From Branchiostoma floridae (taxonomy: Eukaryota > Chordata > Leptocardii > Amphioxiformes > Branchiostomatidae): DNA of 64,000 bases. The stretch lies in the NCBI RefSeq assembly GCF_000003815.2, contig NC_049988.1:22745069-22809068 (forward strand), given 5' to 3'. The notes beneath the pieces were generated by a model that saw only the letters and a program-made list of their open reading frames with translations, was not told the origin of the DNA and did not search any database. Shown piece by piece: positions 60,201 through 64,000 of this stretch. A program made the translations under genes and the position numbers. The stretch's first letter is position 1, and each line of letters starts with the position of its first letter.

Positions 60201-61211
60201 AATTTTGGTTGTGCAAAAGAATTCTCATATATTTTAGATCTAATCTATGTATACAGATTTTCCAATAGTCAAGTCCAATCACTGCTGCGCATTCTCAATT
60301 TCTTGAAGTGATCTAGTCCATATTGAATTTTAAGCTATTTTAACCTTTAACGCCAATACATTACTTTAATGTCATACTTGTGAATGATTTTAAGTCGTTT
60401 TAAATGTATGGTGTGTGCAATACTTTATTTGCTTTGTAAAAAGGGCATAATCTAGCCTTTGTCTGCCACGCCTTTCTGACAAATAAACCATTTTGATTGC
60501 TTGTTAATGTTTAGAATAGAGTTTTAATGACTAATATCAATTACAGTTATGCTGTTATCACCTAATGAAGCATATCAAATGAATCAGAATTGCTAGTTTT
60601 TCTTCCTATTACATTAATCCGATAGTAATGTAAAGCGTGTTTCCCAGCATCTTGTACTAAAGGTTACACAATGTACCATGGAATCTGCTACAAGGCCTTC
60701 AACACAGGGAAAACCTTCAGCGATGCGGCCGCGGCCTGTCGTGAAGACGGCGGTACCCTCGCCATGCCCCGAGACGCTGGGACCAACTACTTCTTGATCT
60801 CCTTGTACCGTAAGTCCGTGAGCTACGGTGGTCACTTCTGGTTCGGCCTGCACGATCAGCGCAAAGAGGGAAGCTTTGAGTGGGTGGATGGTTCTGCACT
60901 TGGAACGTACAACTCCTGGGGTCCAGGAGAACCGAGCAATACGGGAGGCACAGAAGATTGCGTTTGTTACTACGTATACTGGAACAAGTGGCACGACTAC
61001 CCATGCGACAAGGCGTTTAGCTTCATATGCCAGGCTTTCCCAGGTACTGGCTCTAACCGTCCCATTTCCTGACACATTTCTATCTTTTAAACATGCCAGA
61101 AGTATCCATCGGACTAAACACGTTAGACCATTGATGCTCTTGTTGTATACCATGTCAAAACACATCACATATCATCCCCCTAATACTCATGTTTTTTCAG
61201 GACTTCCGTAG
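57202..61211 (+). CDS. C-type lectin F, type II membrane protein with NPxY-exon tail
   Basis: Exons: 57202-57241 (MPGGQQQSQTDDTG), 58068-58154 (TTPMQQ...NPMYVSRA), 58258-58356 (SAPMQQ...NALYVSRA), 59094-59239 (membrane helix AAGIAVLLSLVAVGL), 59348-59819 (157-residue neck), 60648-61043 (CTLD) and 61201-61211 (stop). About 416 residues. The second and third exons are tandem duplicates of the NPMY exon of lectin B. The neck donor is C|GTTAGT rather than A|GTAAG, but the exon length still gives phase 1; if unused, TAG at 59822 ends the protein before the CTLD. The CTLD has EPS and WHD in place of EPN and WND, so calcium-dependent sugar binding is uncertain. The start is the first ATG giving the phase-1 donor at 57242. 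Confidence 0.8.
59911..60235 (+). mobile_element. Short retroelement remnant with inverted flanks (Penelope-like?)
   Basis: The outer ~44 bases are inverted repeats ('gagaattcttttgcacaacc...tgacttacttgc' and its inverse at 60189-60235). The open frame between reads RRIRWIKEAVWIRKSAPVMNR and DEGGYKLSHVWDSVL, the style of a retroelement ORF C-terminus, followed by a hammerhead-like motif at 60152-60190. The combination of inverted flanks, C-terminal ORF and hammerhead suggests a Penelope-like element. It sits in the neck-CTLD intron of lectin F. Confidence 0.5.
60152..60190 (+). other. Hammerhead-like motif in retroelement remnant
   Basis: GCT (60152-60154) pairs with AGC (60188-60190) as stem I. 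CTGAGGA is at 60155-60161. GATGTCT/AGACATC is a perfect 7-bp stem II (60163-60169 with 60173-60179) with a GAC loop. Then comes GAAACGTC, with a 2-bp AC/GT stem III as in minimal hammerheads. One extra A (60162) between the core and stem II departs from the consensus. Confidence 0.55.
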
Positions 61212-61593
61212 GCGACAGGCGGAACTCTCACCACCACTTCACAGCGGCTCTCCGACCATCCGCAGTAAAACTGACCAGCAATACGTGAAACCTGGAATTA
61301 TAGCAACAGACGAAATCAGTACGTTGTTCTCTGAACCTGTTAAAAGTCGAGTATAAAACTAACAGAAGAAATAGTGAATGTGCACCAAAGCAATGGATCA
61401 CTTATTGTAAATGGTAGAAGGGCCTTAGTTTTCATATGTATAAAGTATTTACATTATGTTTTCGCATTAGCCAGGAGTTCATTTACATGAAGAACGCTCT
61501 AGAGAGGGAAAAGCTTCTGATTTGACCGCAACAAGCTTCTGTTGCCTGCTTTTGTCCATTTCGTACAAAATGCTGAACAGACAGTACAAAAAA

Positions 61594-61940
61594 CACTGCA
61601 TCAAAACCGCTCTTTAAGCTCTCTTAAAGTGTGCTTAAGGGTGCCGTATTGGCATTCTTTAAGTTACTTTACGCAATGCTTACGCATTCGTAAATATTAT
61701 GTTTAAGCCATAATTACATGCGTCCGTAAACGGCACGTAGTGGCACACATTTAAGCAACATTTAAGTTTCGTAAAGCATACTTAATTCCAAATGATTACG
61801 CTACCTTTAAGCTCTGTAAAGTTCCGTAAAAGATTTGATTTAAGTTGTCTTAAAGTTTTCTTAAAGAGTAATTAATGGCACTCATTTAACATCTGTAAAT
61901 CAGTTGTAAATATCGATATTTAAGCTTGATGTAAGCTACT
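61594..61940. repeat. TTAAG/CTTAA-rich stretch
   Basis: Dense TTTAAG, CTTAAA and GTAAA words ('gtgcttaagggtgccg', 'gctctttaagctctctta', 'ttaagttgtcttaaag') with partial inverted symmetry. No frame. Possibly a decayed foldback element. Confidence 0.4.
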
Positions 61941-62287
61941 TTATTTCAATGATTTTTCATACTACGATCATGTGTCAGTGAATGTATCTTTTATGTAATG
62001 TGGTGTAATGTTATGTAATTCAGGTATCCTTTCTGGTTTGTTTTTTATGGCCAGCCGTTGTTGTGTTCCAATCTTTGCACATGCACGCAATCAAATATGC
62101 CATGCTTAGCTCCACCCTCGATGTCTTGGCGTGATGCATTCACTCCTGGGCCAGTAGAGCATCTTGCTTTCTGCATTCTTCGTCCAGTTCCGTCCATTCA
62201 GATGTCTCAGGCCTCCATGCCATCTGGAAACGATCTTGAACTACGTAGACTTTCGTTCAGGGTTGAAGGAGATACATGCCCCATAAA

Positions 62288-62560
62288 TCGACTAGCCGGC
62301 GCGGCGTCGTAACTCCCCGGGCTTGATACGGGGCATGTTACTAGGGGCCCGGGGAGTTACACCGCTGCGCTCCCTTGCCTACTCTAGGAAACCAAACTGG
62401 GTAACGAGAATACCGATCCCCGCCTGCCCAACGCGCGCCCGCACTACCAGCTGGCCCCACTTACGTCGGCCCCCGACTATCGCTTGCTTCTCCGAGAGGC
62501 AAAGCGATAGTCGGGGGCCGACATAAGTAGCTGGATCGGCAGACGGGCGGGTGTTTTGGG
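62288..62560. mobile_element. GC-rich repeat with perfect hairpin
   Basis: Shares 'acggggcatgtt' and 'tagccggc' with 20635-20715. Contains a hairpin at about 62461-62527 with arms 'cttacgtcggcccccgac'/'gtcgggggccgacataag'. No transposase. Confidence 0.55.
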
Positions 62561-64000
62561 CCCGGGGCGCGGGGATTGGTAAACCTTTGCGCGCTGGCTC
62601 TTAGGAGTTCTGGCTTCACAGGGTATCCATTGGGCGGCTAGCGCTTTCCTCCAATAAGCAGGGTGATCCAATTCTTGTCCAGGGCAGCAATAGTCGACCG
62701 ACCGGCCAGGCTCACGGCTTTGTTGTTCTTGGTGACCGTACGGTGTTTGTGTCCTGGAGCCATTATATTCTGCGTCCCCTGGGCTGAGATACTATAGTAT
62801 ACGTTGGAGCTATAGCAGGTCCACACCCAAGCAAGCTACGATAACAAAATGATGACAGACTAGATTTGAATTAGGAGCGCGAGTGCTGATTGGTCCAATT
62901 CGCGCGTTGTTTAAATTGAAACAATGATTTGCATAGTCAGCAGACATGATGGTCTATGTTATGTGTATTGCTATTGTTATTCATAGACAGGCTTGCTGAC
63001 CATTTCACAATTGAACAATAGAGTCTAAGTCAACAGCCCAAGAAGGGTGTAAAATGTATTCCAGTCTAAATACATGTACATGCTAAAAAGCTTGCCCATG
63101 CAGAAATCACGTCTAGAAATTGTGCATTTTACCACCGCATAGAAAAAAAATTAATAAGTTCAGTGAAATACAAACATGATAAGGTCAATTAAAGCCAGCA
63201 GGAAAAGTCAAATCATGAAAGTGAGCTCAGATGAGCCTGGTGGAAATCAAAGACATTAAAAAAAACGTAATATAGAATGTCCTTGCAGAAATAAATTCTT
63301 ATTGTGCCGAGGAAATTCAGCCCCCAGGCTGGGAGAGACTGCTGCAGCGCGTTATATCTAATAATGAAAGTTATGAAAACATGAACTTTATGTGATCCAG
63401 TATGAACGACTTTCTGTGGTGTCTACGGTTTTAAAGCTTAGAAATGGATTGAAACAAAGATGGCGTGGGCTGAGTCAGTGGATATGTAAACAAAGAAAAA
63501 ATCCCGCTCGGAACTTGAATTTGTTTTTATGACCTAGATACACTTGCTGGCTCTCATTAAACCCGCTACTTCACAATTTGTGTTCTGCAATTCATATTGG
63601 TCGATCTTTTGATACTGTGCAAGTATTTACAAGGCTGAAAATGTGCATAATTCGAGAAAATCAGTTATCACATCGGTAAACCAAATATTTGTATGATGCT
63701 TTGTTTTGTTCTGTTTTAGTTTGCGTAGACTGCACAGGTCGTCTCCTACGCGACGCCTTCGAATCTAAAACAATTAGGCATTGCATGCTATAGCTTTAGG
63801 ATCTAAGTCCTGTTACGTTTTATGTCTTTATATCTGAAACTCTATCACATATATCAGTAAATTGTACTACATATTTTTTGGCAGTATTATGACAATGCAG
63901 AGTTGGTGTTGTCTGCTTCTGCAGGACTTTTGCCTCCTCACTGTAATTATAAAAGGCGTGTGCACTGAAGCTTTTGAATAAACTCTAGTATGACAAGATA
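62561..64000. other. No confident gene; possible promoter at the right edge
   Basis: No lectin- or TPR-like exon. At 63949-63956 TATAAAAG lies in 'aattataaaaggcgtgtgca' near the window end, which could be a core promoter for a gene to the right. This is weak, since no coding sequence is seen beyond it. Confidence 0.3.

Noticed and set aside
62058-62826. Several 60-84-residue frames in the GC-rich repeat near 62.3 kb
   Set aside because: They overlap on both strands over a hairpin repeat with no conserved motif or exon borders.

Overview
The window reads as animal genomic DNA. Genes are split by GT-AG introns, there are no bacterial-style operons, and transposon fragments, foldback elements, microsatellites and two runs of N (18041-18140 and 48809-49100) are present. 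The expanded type II C-type lectin genes, the ARM-repeat gene resembling TERB1 and the many small inverted-repeat elements suggest a cephalochordate (Branchiostoma-like). That assignment is inference from gene content and no search was run.

Left part (1 to about 15.5 kb): a tandem array on the + strand of a two-exon family of unknown function. Exon 1 encodes an N-terminal membrane-helix region. Exon 2 encodes an acidic, proline-rich linker and a TPR-like helical solenoid. Three copies are visible (2082-3840, 6235-8208, 12550-14443), and the first 990 bases are the 3' flank of a fourth copy to the left. The spacers hold degenerate tandem repeats of about 145 and 150-160 bp. Copy 1 lacks one base at the start of exon 2.

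Middle-left (15.5 to 24.8 kb): a minus-strand ARM-repeat gene resembling the N-terminal half of TERB1 (a meiotic telomere-bouquet protein). Eight coding exons have consistent phases, and one further exon runs into the first N gap. Beside five exons, the adjacent intron holds decayed tandem copies of just one exon edge with its splice site. The gene stops after the ARM region, where the duplicated TPR-like array begins.

Right part (25.7 to 61.2 kb): a + strand cluster of type II membrane C-type lectins with the same plan throughout: cytoplasmic tail, one transmembrane exon, coiled-coil neck of 14/18-residue repeats, CTLD exon, tiny last exon. Genes A (26106-28644), D (44460-46357) and E (49495-52735) use one kind of first exon. 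B (35807-43057) and F (57202-61211) use another with an NPxY-containing exon, and B adds a large repetitive tail. B appears to own two CTLD cassettes. A carries a frameshift in its neck exon. Orphan copies of the 5' module, a collapsed gene remnant, retroelement pieces and hammerhead-like motifs fill the spacers. From 61.2 kb to the end I see no confident gene.
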